A stretch of DNA of 64,000 bases from Ectobacillus sp042610425 (GTDB lineage Bacteria; Bacillota; Bacilli; Bacillales; Bacillaceae_G). The notes under the pieces are model-generated. The model saw only the letters and a list, made by a program, of their open reading frames with translations. It was not told the DNA's origin and made no database searches. Positions within the stretch are counted from its first letter, which is position 1. Each line of letters opens with the position of its first letter. This document shows positions 45,714 to 53,847 of this stretch, in pieces. Position numbers and translations under genes: made by a program. The stretch is taken from NCBI RefSeq assembly GCF_042610425.1, contig NZ_JBGJZM010000001.1, positions 1,984,001-2,048,000 of the forward strand. Direction: 5' to 3'.

Positions 45714-46918
45714 TACATTTTCTCTTCAAATAATTTAATAGTGAATTGCACCTTGTCTAAGATTTCTTTAAAATCATTTTTGCTCTCATCATCCATGTGT
45801 GAAAGTGCTACAGAGTCAATTGCGTCAAGTAAATCAAATGCATTACTTAATAAATCTATTGGCTTGTTACGTGCTGATTCTGTTCGAGAAGCTTCAAGTT
45901 TCTTGTTAATAATCTTATTTCCTTCTTCTTTTACTTCGCTAAGATCCTTGCTTGCTTTTGCAAGATCTTGTATTGAATTAATAGGAGTACTTTGAATCGT
46001 ATCATGAACCTTTTCTACAATATCTTCGTATTCATTCAAAAATTCATTTACACTTTTTGATTTAAGAATATCTTTACCAATGCTACGAATATGGCGAGTT
46101 AAATCTCCACCTGACGATGTAAAAATAGCAGTGAATAGTGTATCCTTGACAGCTTCTTTCTGATTATCACTTGTACGTTTTAAAATCGTCATAATCTCTT
46201 GTAAGGGCCCATCAAGATTTAAATCACGCGCTATATAGAATTTTCCTTTAGCATTAATAAATTCAAGGTATTCTACCATCAAAATAGCTTCTGCTTTTAG
46301 CTTTTCAACTTCTTTGTCTTTTTTATTTGTATTTGCCGCGTATTCTTTTACAGTGAATGTTTCATTTTCTACCAAATCTCGATAAACATCTACTAAATTA
46401 TCAATTGGATTATAGTCAACAGGTTTTTCTTCTGCATGTTGTAAATTAAGTTCTAAACGTTTTATATCCTTTTGCGAAATCCCCTTATCTGTGTCCAATA
46501 TGACAGCTTCAAAGTAGTAATCTTTACCACTCTCTTTATGTAATTCACGTAGACATGTGAAGCGACGATTTCCATCTACAATTCGTCCATTTTTTAAAAC
46601 GACTCCAGCAACTCTCTGACCAAATTTATCTATATTATTTTTAGTGTTACGTAGTGCTACCGCATTAGAGTTCACAATAAATTCGTGAATTGTTTCATTA
46701 TAGCTTTCAATATTGTCTAGAGACAACTGACCATGTTCATCAGTATGTCTACTAATATTTGTAGCGATACGCCCGTTTAATTCATTGTAGTATAAGTATG
46801 TTAATGGTATACGATATACTTTATAGTTCTCTGTTTTCCCCTTAATTGTTAGTTTACGTGTCCCATTTGTTTCTTGGATATCTTGCCCTATTATTCCCAA
46901 TAAATCAATTTCTGTCAT
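45713..46918 (-). CDS. ParB-like domain protein
   Basis: A 401-residue protein. Residues about 35-160 are a ParB/sulfiredoxin-like fold: KVYRIPLTYLYYNELNGRI, then GRIVDGNRRFTCLREL (D115-R119) and LNLQHAEEKPVDYNP. In ParB this fold binds and hydrolyses CTP and slides on DNA; related DGxxR proteins occur in DNA-modification and defence loci. The C-terminal 200 residues are helical. GAGGAGG lies 10 nt upstream, and the ATG overlaps the preceding gene's stop by 4 nt (ATGA). No centromere-like parS repeats are evident nearby, so chromosome segregation is unlikely. Confidence 0.75.
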   Translation of the reverse strand: MTEIDLLGIIGQDIQETNGTRKLTIKGKTENYKVYRIPLTYLYYNELNGRIATNISRHTDEHGQLSLDNIESYNETIHEFIVNSNAVALRNTKNNIDKFGQRVAGVVLKNGRIVDGNRRFTCLRELHKESGKDYYFEAVILDTDKGISQKDIKRLELNLQHAEEKPVDYNPIDNLVDVYRDLVENETFTVKEYAANTNKKDKEVEKLKAEAILMVEYLEFINAKGKFYIARDLNLDGPLQEIMTILKRTSDNQKEAVKDTLFTAIFTSSGGDLTRHIRSIGKDILKSKSVNEFLNEYEDIVEKVHDTIQSTPINSIQDLAKASKDLSEVKEEGNKIINKKLEASRTESARNKPIDLLSNAFDLLDAIDSVALSHMDDESKNDFKEILDKVQFTIKLFEEKM

Positions 46919-49305
46919 TGATCATAAACCTCCTCATAGTAATCTTCTTTATCAGCATAAAATCTATATAATTCTTCAGAATAATATATGTCAGTGTCTC
47001 TTAGTAAGTATACCACTTTTGATTTTTCTAATATAATGCCATATGTATTTTGGATAGTATCAAGAAAATCGTAAATATCAATTTTTCGCATTTGCAGTAT
47101 TAAGTCAAATAAAAAGTTCTTAAGTGATATTGTTTCATTAGTTATCCTAAAAATATAACCTTCCGAAGTTTGAATAGTACCTATCTCATCAAATGTCCAA
47201 ATTAATCGATTGTAAAAATCATTTGTAAAACCTAAGTCTTCAAGGTAATGAGAAAAACCTTTTTGTTGGAGAGCGTATAAAGTAAAATAGTCAGTACTAT
47301 TAACGAATGTGAGTATCGCGTTCTTATAATTTGTGATATCATCTTTACTCATTTGTGCTTGTGAAAATTTATTATATGTCATGTAAACATCTTTTTCTAC
47401 TTTGAATATGTCATGGTTCTTCTCTAAATCATATACAACTGTACCGAATGACTGAGTTCCATATATCGGAAGATGCTCGTTGTAAAAATAGTCTTTCGAC
47501 AAAATCATACTTCTAAAGTATTGATCGACGCTGTTGTAATCATTTTTTAAAATATAGTTACTTCGTAACGTGTAGTCTAATTTAGATAAATTCATATTAT
47601 TAATAAAATCTTCTGGAAAGTCAGTACGAATAGATTTACCTATTTTTAATACTTCTTGCACTGTATATAGCGGTTCCCTGAGTAATAAGGATAGATTAAA
47701 AATGTCGTTACTTGAAAGTAAATTATAATCTAATTTAATCATGTCCCCATCAATGTATTTATGCAACTGAGATAATATAAAGCTTCTTGTAGAATCTGCA
47801 CGAATTCCCCAAACCTCTTCTACAAATTCTAAAAGTTCATCAAGTTCTACAGGAGCATATTCTCTAAATAAGAGAAGAAGAAAGTCCTTTTTAGTTATAT
47901 GGCCAACCGAAAATTCTGGCATTCTAGTATAATTTACATCATCTTTTTGCACCTGTAATTTATATAAGTTGTGCAACTCATATTCGGTTCTAATATCAAT
48001 TTCTTCCATTAAATCCTGATTTTCTTTAAAGATTTTTCTCATACTATATATACCAGGTTCCAACTGTAGAAGAGAATTTAATGTATACAATATACCAGGA
48101 GTAATAATATCGAAATCATAATATCTATAGGCATTACTGTTACCTCTAATAATATTTGGACATCGATTACTTAGCCCTCTAATAGAAACCTCATCGCTAA
48201 GAAGTGAAGAAGGAAGATTCCGCTTTATTATGTATTCATTAAATTTATCTAATATCATTGAATCATTCAAGGCATTTAATGCATAGAAAGGAATTATTTC
48301 TTCAAAAATGTTATTTTTTGATAATTCTTTAATATCACCCTTTCTATCAATAAAGCAGTTATAATGACGTAAGATAATCTTACGCTGTGCATCATTGAAT
48401 CTACTATTAAAAATTTCGTCTAATAATGATTTTTTACCTCGCTTATATTTTAAATCTAAGTATAAGTACACATACCCTTCTTCGTTGTATAGAGTACAGA
48501 ACAGGCTATTGCTTATATTAAATTTTTCAAAAACAGCTGAATATTTAATATCTTCTTCGAATGTAGGATTATTATTTAATATACGATTTAATATATTGTA
48601 GATACCTTGTCTCGAATATTGATGATTCTCAGCTAATTCCGTAGCAGATACCCCACTCAAGAAAGATATAAAAATCTCTTTATTTACAAAATCTTTTTTC
48701 ATATATTCTGCAAGATGAGGATATTGTCTTATAATAACGCCTTGTGAATCACACTTTATATATTTTTTATCATGAAATTCTTTAATAATCTTATCTAATG
48801 TGTCATTTTCTAATGTATATGGAACTTCTTTTAGAATCTCATTAAACGTTGTTGAGGCTTTGGATGACATTGAGGAGAGAATGTCTTCTACATTTTGTTT
48901 GACCAGATTATATGGTACATTACCTTTTTTTAATTCGAATGTATTGTAAGCAGCTTGTATTTTGTTAAAAGTAGACTGTTTATTTGCACCATTCTTCTCA
49001 TTAAATACTTCGAGCGTCAAATTAGGTATGTCTGAATAGGCAATATTTAAGTTGATTAAGTTGTCTATAATGTTTGGGGAAAGACCTACATGTGCTAGTT
49101 GAGCTACACATTCTTTTTCGTAATTGAAATTAGCATCATCTAAAATTTTCATGATGTCATAATATAGTTTAGGCTTTTTATTAATCATGGGATGTACTTT
49201 TTCAGCATGAGATAGAAAGTCTTTAATCGTAATTTCTTGATTTACTAAGTTTCTAATTTGATTCAATGAGATTCCATGATTATACAGCATATAAAGGTCA
49301 TACAT
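46915..49305 (-). CDS. Unknown protein with helix-turn-helix; shares its C-terminus with the next gene upstream
   Basis: About 796 residues of no family known to me. A helix-turn-helix candidate lies near residues 225-250 (SGVSATELAENHQYSRQGIYNIL). The last roughly 220 residues align with those of the 518-residue protein encoded just upstream: QYFRSMILSKDYF versus EYFENIIFKNDYF, LQQKGFSHYLEDLGF versus LRENGFYHDLEDCGF, and DIYYSEELYRFYADKEDYY versus DLYYAKELQKIFHTKEMYY. The start at 49305 is 8 nt behind AGGAAG; GTG 49314 and ATG 49311 are too close to it. It is the second gene of the operon. Confidence 0.65.
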   Translation of the reverse strand: MYDLYMLYNHGISLNQIRNLVNQEITIKDFLSHAEKVHPMINKKPKLYYDIMKILDDANFNYEKECVAQLAHVGLSPNIIDNLINLNIAYSDIPNLTLEVFNEKNGANKQSTFNKIQAAYNTFELKKGNVPYNLVKQNVEDILSSMSSKASTTFNEILKEVPYTLENDTLDKIIKEFHDKKYIKCDSQGVIIRQYPHLAEYMKKDFVNKEIFISFLSGVSATELAENHQYSRQGIYNILNRILNNNPTFEEDIKYSAVFEKFNISNSLFCTLYNEEGYVYLYLDLKYKRGKKSLLDEIFNSRFNDAQRKIILRHYNCFIDRKGDIKELSKNNIFEEIIPFYALNALNDSMILDKFNEYIIKRNLPSSLLSDEVSIRGLSNRCPNIIRGNSNAYRYYDFDIITPGILYTLNSLLQLEPGIYSMRKIFKENQDLMEEIDIRTEYELHNLYKLQVQKDDVNYTRMPEFSVGHITKKDFLLLLFREYAPVELDELLEFVEEVWGIRADSTRSFILSQLHKYIDGDMIKLDYNLLSSNDIFNLSLLLREPLYTVQEVLKIGKSIRTDFPEDFINNMNLSKLDYTLRSNYILKNDYNSVDQYFRSMILSKDYFYNEHLPIYGTQSFGTVVYDLEKNHDIFKVEKDVYMTYNKFSQAQMSKDDITNYKNAILTFVNSTDYFTLYALQQKGFSHYLEDLGFTNDFYNRLIWTFDEIGTIQTSEGYIFRITNETISLKNFLFDLILQMRKIDIYDFLDTIQNTYGIILEKSKVVYLLRDTDIYYSEELYRFYADKEDYYEEVYDQ

Positions 49306-49317
49306 AACCATCACTTC

Positions 49318-50874
49318 CTACGAATTATAAACATATTGATAATACATTTCTTTAGTATGAAAAATTTTTTGAAGTTCTTTAGCATAGTATAAATCAGATG
49401 ATTTTGCAAAATTAATAGCATTCTCATAACTTAAATTAATTTGCCATTTAGTTTTAATTTTCGCCACAAAATCATCAATACTAATATATGGCTCATTTTT
49501 TGATATTAAATATTCAAAAAAGGTAGTATTTGAAACCTCAGATTTTGTTTTTATAAATATTATTATATTTTTTGCTAGTTTTAAATATTTTAAACGCCCT
49601 GGGCGTTTTAAAATACTTTCATAAAATATATTGTCAAATCCGCAATCTTCTAAATCATGATAAAATCCATTTTCTCTTAATGATTTAAGTGTAAAGAAAG
49701 TATAAGATTTAACACTTTGTTCAACTGCACATTTATAAGATACTAATTTATCTTTAGTCACATTAGCCCTCTTAAGACAGGTGTCCGTAATGAACATATT
49801 TTCTTCTATTTTTAATAGTTTATAAGCGTTTTCGAAATTATCTATCTTTCTTCTAACAAAAGGAGTTTGAAATAACGGATTTTCAGGAACCTCAAAGTAA
49901 TCATTTTTAAAGATTATATTTTCAAAATATTCATTGGCATCTTTTAGTGAGTTAGAAATAATAAAATGTGTATCAATTTTATATCCTATAGTTTTTAATA
50001 AATTATTATTAATATCAAAAGTTGTAAAAGTAAGTAGGACTTTCTTTACTAATGTAAAAAATTCTTCTATTGTATAAATTAATCTGTCTAATAAAGATTC
50101 TAATATAATTAGTTCATTACTTGAAAATCTTTGTTCATTGATAGTTGTTGAAACACTCCTTCTATTAATTGCAGAAAGATCATGTAATATTTCCCCAATA
50201 TAACTACTATTTAGCCAATAAGCTTGTTTTGTAATAAATTGTCCATCTGGTAATTCTATAGTATCATTACTATCTTTGGCTTTAGGACGTATATGAGCGA
50301 CTGGATTGTCACTAATACAAGGTAGATTATTTTGAATAGTAACTCTGTTACCAACAAGTCTTTCAGTAAATTCTATACCATTAGTAACAATTCTTTTCGT
50401 ATCAGCCCACATTTTTTGGACTTCACAGTCCAGTGTTTGTTGAGGCATTTTCCAAATTTTTATCCCTTTAAAATATAAAACAATAGATTCATGAATTTGT
50501 TTATATTGAAAAACTACAAATAAAAAAATTGTGGTATCAAATTTTCTTCTTAAATAGCTATTTTGCCATTCTTCATCTACAAGATTGATAAATTTTATTT
50601 GATCAAAAGACATAGATTCTTTAGGTTTACCATTTACTTGTAATCTAATGGTTTTGATTGAGAGTTGCAATGGTTTTAAATCTTCAGCTAGTTGTTTTTT
50701 ATCGAAATTTTTGTAATGTAACATTTTATTTACTAGAGTAACAATAGATAGCTTTGTAGAAATAAGTTCTGGATTTATTCCCACTTTGTACGCTATGTCT
50801 TCAAAAGATAGACCTATCAAATCACTTATTGAATTTCTTATTACAGATTCAATTTCTTTTAAATCTAATGTCAT
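49318..50874 (-). CDS. Sau3AI-type DNA-binding domain fused to a novel C-terminal domain (no nuclease domain)
   Basis: A 518-residue protein and first gene of the four-gene operon. Residues 1 to about 235 match the C-terminal half of the Sau3AI-like enzyme encoded 8 kb away: LSFEDIAYKVGI versus LTDKEIATKTGI, IRLQVNGKPKESMSF versus IRLEPNGKPQESMSF, AHIRPKAKDSNDTIELP versus AHIRPKGRDGTDKIQLP, and ITKQAYWLNSSYIGEI versus ITKQCFWLNSSYVAQI. The catalytic MutH-like half is absent. Residues about 290-518 are a domain shared with the next gene. It probably recognises the same DNA site and recruits its operon partners. AGGTG precedes the ATG; the 799-residue gene follows within a few nucleotides. Confidence 0.75.
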   Translation of the reverse strand: MTLDLKEIESVIRNSISDLIGLSFEDIAYKVGINPELISTKLSIVTLVNKMLHYKNFDKKQLAEDLKPLQLSIKTIRLQVNGKPKESMSFDQIKFINLVDEEWQNSYLRRKFDTTIFLFVVFQYKQIHESIVLYFKGIKIWKMPQQTLDCEVQKMWADTKRIVTNGIEFTERLVGNRVTIQNNLPCISDNPVAHIRPKAKDSNDTIELPDGQFITKQAYWLNSSYIGEILHDLSAINRRSVSTTINEQRFSSNELIILESLLDRLIYTIEEFFTLVKKVLLTFTTFDINNNLLKTIGYKIDTHFIISNSLKDANEYFENIIFKNDYFEVPENPLFQTPFVRRKIDNFENAYKLLKIEENMFITDTCLKRANVTKDKLVSYKCAVEQSVKSYTFFTLKSLRENGFYHDLEDCGFDNIFYESILKRPGRLKYLKLAKNIIIFIKTKSEVSNTTFFEYLISKNEPYISIDDFVAKIKTKWQINLSYENAINFAKSSDLYYAKELQKIFHTKEMYYQYVYNS

Positions 50875-50980
50875 ATAATCACCTGTATATACAAATGTTT
50901 ATTATTTTGTTCAGTATTATCATATAAATTAATTCTAACATAACTATATTCTAATTAAAAGATAGCTCAATTGGTACTAA

Positions 50981-51020
50981 AGCGGGAAGAAAGGAGATAA
51001 TTATCCCCTTTCTCCCCGCT
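50981..51020. terminator. Long near-perfect hairpin at the right border of the island
   Basis: A 40-nt palindrome: AGCGGGAAGAAAGG with GATAA pairs with TTATC and CCTTTCTCCCCGCT around its centre, with one mismatch. It lies between the four-gene operon's upstream region and the truncated dnaB gene, and would stop minus-strand transcription arriving from the right. Confidence 0.65.
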
Positions 51021-51077
51021 ACAAACACTTAGGCATAATCATAGAAGAGCTACTTTTTAGATGTCTTTATTCATTTT

Positions 51078-51668
51078 TCACAAAAACTTATCACATAGGT
51101 TTTCATGTATATTTTGTTTTTTCAAGCTGATTCCTAAAATTTTCATGTAAAATCCTGTATCGATTCCGCTAAGTTCACCGATGTCCTCTTGAAAGCTTTC
51201 AAACACTTGGATGATCGCATCGCTAAATTCTACTTCCTCCGTACAGCCGTCCTCTTCCAGCTCACTTAGTTTCGTAATGCCTGATCCGATTATTTTTTCA
51301 TCTTTTAAGCTGTGAAGTTGTTCATACATATGATGGGCGATGCGAGCTGCCTTTCGCATTTTCCAAGCGCTTCGCACCATTTTCTCATAATGAAAAAAAT
51401 TTGCGGTCGTTGGGACGCTTTCAATCATGCTGACAAGAAACGAAATGCCGCCGATTTGTTCTAAAAAGGATGGCCCCATTTTTTCACTAAGCGTAACAAG
51501 GTCAACGGGTCCCCCTTCTTCTTCCATCTGTTTCATCATCCGGAAAATTGCTTGGTGAACAGCGGAAGTAAAGTGCTCCTCCGTTAAGCGACACTCCTTT
51601 AGCAAATCGTCCTCAAGCATAATGGAACCTAGCACCGATTGCTCCGCCTCTATGCTCTGAATACTCAT
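51078..51668 (-). pseudogene. DnaB-type replicative helicase truncated after its N-terminal domain
   Basis: A 196-residue frame. Residues 1 to about 172 are a good DnaB N-terminal domain and linker: AEQSVLGSIMLEDDLLKE, GGISFLVSMIESVPTTANF, and the linker ending LSGIDTGF. In intact DnaB that motif leads into the RecA-like ATPase. Here the frame continues with an unrelated tail (YMKILGISLKKQN) and stops, so the whole motor is missing. The break, at about 51150, coincides with the right edge of the defence island. It overlaps the end of the DnaD-like gene by 4 nt, the usual loader-helicase pairing. Confidence 0.8.
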
Positions 51669-52546
51669 TGCTCTATACCCTGTTCCTTCAGAAATTCACG
51701 CAGCTCTTCATCCGATAGGGCATGCTTCTTCCACTGTTCTTGTTTCTCCAGTAGTTGCTCCGTTGTATTTTCTATGTATAAGGCTGAAACCTGTTTCTTC
51801 GTTCGAAATTTTTCCTGATCCTCCTCTGTATCACTTACTCTCTGATACCCCTTTGCATGCCAATCTCGTAATATTCCTTTTACGTACGCAAGCGATCGTT
51901 TGTTATTTTCAAAGGCAATTTGAAGGGCTTTTAATACAAGCTCCTCCGATAGGTCATCGATCCACGCACTTAGCTCCTGCGCTGCATAAGGTGATATACT
52001 GCTAAAATGTTGTTCATAAAACGTAAAGACGTTGCCCGCTGGATTTTCGTTTGTTTCTACATTGGTTTCTGCACTATTTATCTCGGCATCGTCCGCCAGT
52101 TCAGAGGCTTCCGGTACTTTTTCATTCGTACTGCCAAAATGGGCAAGAAGTAACGGTATGCTTAACTCCTCTTCTATACATTTTTCTAAAAACATATGTA
52201 AGAACGTCTTGCTTTTCACACTTTTCAACTCGCGAAGCACACACTTTTCCACATTTGTGTTTGTAATTGGGTTGTATCGTAACCAGTTCGGCATATAGAT
52301 TTCCTTTGTTTCCGAATCATACAGCACTTTTCCATACTCAATAAAACGCTGAAGCAGCTTGTCCACCGTTTCTCGGTTATATCCCGTCTCCATCTCCGCC
52401 AACCGTTTTGGCAAGGGAAAAATTCCGCACTGCGTCGTTTTCGTACATGTCAGTAAATATAGATAAAAATATCTCTCTTCCGGAGTCAATTCCAATACAA
52501 AAGCATCTTGCCAAAAATTCACCTGCACAAGCCGGTATACCGCCAT
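51665..52546 (-). CDS. DnaD-domain replication protein
   Basis: About 293 residues. The N-terminal winged-helix part (YRLVQVNFWQDAFVLELTPEERYFYLYLL, seen in parts) is typical of phage and chromosomal DnaD/DnaB-like primosome proteins, with GIFPLPKRLAEMETGY as its HTH. The C-terminal DnaD domain (about 180-260) has FYEQHF, LSAWIDDLSEELVLKAL and SLAYVKGILRDWHAKGY. It likely loaded the helicase whose gene follows and is now cut. The start at 52546 lies 7 nt behind GGGAGG; the TTG at 52576 is unlikely. Confidence 0.82.
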   Translation of the reverse strand: MAVYRLVQVNFWQDAFVLELTPEERYFYLYLLTCTKTTQCGIFPLPKRLAEMETGYNRETVDKLLQRFIEYGKVLYDSETKEIYMPNWLRYNPITNTNVEKCVLRELKSVKSKTFLHMFLEKCIEEELSIPLLLAHFGSTNEKVPEASELADDAEINSAETNVETNENPAGNVFTFYEQHFSSISPYAAQELSAWIDDLSEELVLKALQIAFENNKRSLAYVKGILRDWHAKGYQRVSDTEEDQEKFRTKKQVSALYIENTTEQLLEKQEQWKKHALSDEELREFLKEQGIEQ

Positions 52547-52673
52547 CTTCCTTCCTCCCATCCTAAGTAGACTCAAAATGGTCCCTCTACTTTACAAATA
52601 AAGACAAAACGAAAGAAAGTGGGAATTTTTTTGCGAATTTTTTAACGATGCGAAAATGATTATGTGCTTGTTT

Positions 52674-52925
52674 TTATTTTGTATTGTACTGATTTATTAC
52701 TTGGAAGGGGGTTGCAAGGGGGTATGGAGGGGGTTCGAAGTCTATTAAAATTTTATGAGCCGTTTTATGACCTTTTCGTGTATCCTCATCAGATGAATAA
52801 GAAAGATGAATTTGATAATCCTCGACCACTTCTTTTAACAGATTTAACCGTTCTTTGACAGAGGGTACTTGTGCGACTTTTGGTTCCTTTTCAATCACTT
52901 CAATTAGCTTTTCGCAGTAAGTCAC
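52674..52925 (-). CDS. Small hypothetical protein (83 aa)
   Basis: An 83-residue frame starting with GTG (MTYCEKLIEVIEKEPKVAQ). It is charged and helical with a proline-rich end (FEPPPYPLATPFQ). The ribosome binding site is weak, so the start is uncertain. It precedes the dnaD-like gene on the same strand and may belong with it as a replication or prophage-remnant gene. No family recognised. Confidence 0.4.
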   Translation of the reverse strand: MTYCEKLIEVIEKEPKVAQVPSVKERLNLLKEVVEDYQIHLSYSSDEDTRKGHKTAHKILIDFEPPPYPLATPFQVINQYNTK

Positions 52926-52959
52926 TTCATCTTTTACTTCGTAATCTTCTTATTATAAA

Positions 52960-52994
52960 CAGTTGAAAGTTTGATTTTCTCAAACTTTCAACTG
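52960..52994. terminator. 15-bp perfect inverted repeat, likely terminator of the tetR gene
   Basis: CAGTTGAAAGTTTGA and TCAAACTTTCAACTG flank a 5-nt loop, just downstream of the minus-strand TetR gene. Confidence 0.7.
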
Positions 52995-53027
52995 CCTAAT
53001 TAAGAGCAGTCCTGAGAGTGAACATGA

Positions 53028-53666
53028 TTACGAAATCGTTTGTAAAATTTTTACGATTCTGTTTTCAAAATCAGAAATGTCTACCTTATCCAGATAGTCG
53101 GGTCCTAGCAATTGATACTGTTTCATTTTATAAAAATCCATAATCGCTTGTTTTAAGGTGACATCATACTGAATCGAAAATGATGGCTCCATGAAGCGTC
53201 TCAGCACAGCATCGTCTTGAACCATAAACAGTACCGCATTCAATCTGTTGAAAACCTTCTGATTCATCCCAGATTCAAAAAAAGTTTGTAAATTTTTATT
53301 TCGATTTTGTAGGGCAGCTGCAAGATTCTCAAAATGGTACGGATAAAATTCTTTGAGATCCTCTAAGAACAAATCAGATATATAAGTGACACAGATCAAA
53401 GATTGTAAAAATGTTAATTCAAAGCGCTCGACATAAGTGATGGAATCGTCTTTGACAACGGTGTCTGCCCCTTGCAAATAATTAATGTAATAATCTACAA
53501 CCTTCTGGATGATTTCATCTTTGGATGAGAAGTATTTATAGAGTGTCACTTTGCTGATATCCATATATTTTGCGATATCGTCAATTTTCAGTTGGCTGAA
53601 TTTGATTCTTCTTATAACAGGCTTTATTTTCTCGATATATTGTTCAACGCTTACGGGTTTTCTCAT
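53028..53666 (-). CDS. TetR-family transcriptional regulator
   Basis: About 212 residues. The N-terminal HTH is clear: RRIKFSQLKIDDIAKYMDISKVTLYKYFSSKDEIIQKVV (in parts, IDDIAKYMDISKVTLYKYF). The rest is the helical ligand-binding domain. The start at 53666 sits 9 nt behind AAGGAGG. It is divergent from the epimerase gene 180 nt away and is probably its repressor. The ligand is unknown. Confidence 0.87.
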   Translation of the reverse strand: MRKPVSVEQYIEKIKPVIRRIKFSQLKIDDIAKYMDISKVTLYKYFSSKDEIIQKVVDYYINYLQGADTVVKDDSITYVERFELTFLQSLICVTYISDLFLEDLKEFYPYHFENLAAALQNRNKNLQTFFESGMNQKVFNRLNAVLFMVQDDAVLRRFMEPSFSIQYDVTLKQAIMDFYKMKQYQLLGPDYLDKVDISDFENRIVKILQTIS

Positions 53667-53773
53667 GAAATGAAACCTCCTTTTAGTACTCATAAATCAT
53701 ATTATATCGGATTAGTCGTCATAACAAACACTTTTTATTAAATTTAATAACTTAACCTTTTTTATAAATTTAG

Positions 53774-53802
53774 TTCAATTTGTTAAATAAATGGTTTATA
53801 AT
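53774..53802 (+). promoter_or_regulatory. Sigma-A-type promoter for the epimerase gene
   Basis: TTCAAT (53774-53779) and TATAAT (53797-53802) are separated by 17 nt, in the AT-rich stretch between the tetR gene and the epimerase gene. The -10 box is consensus; the -35 box is weaker. Confidence 0.6.
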
Positions 53803-53847
53803 GGTTATTGAAACATCCTAAATTGAATATCCAAGGGAGGAAAAAAA

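Noticed and set aside
45713..46918. ParB-like gene as part of a plasmid partition locus
   Set aside because: There is no ParA-like ATPase beside it and no visible parS-like cluster; the overlaps tie it to the helicase and HTH genes instead.
14025..51150. Search for CRISPR arrays or cas genes in the defence island
   Set aside because: No regularly spaced repeats of 24-40 nt and no Cas-type proteins were seen on either strand.
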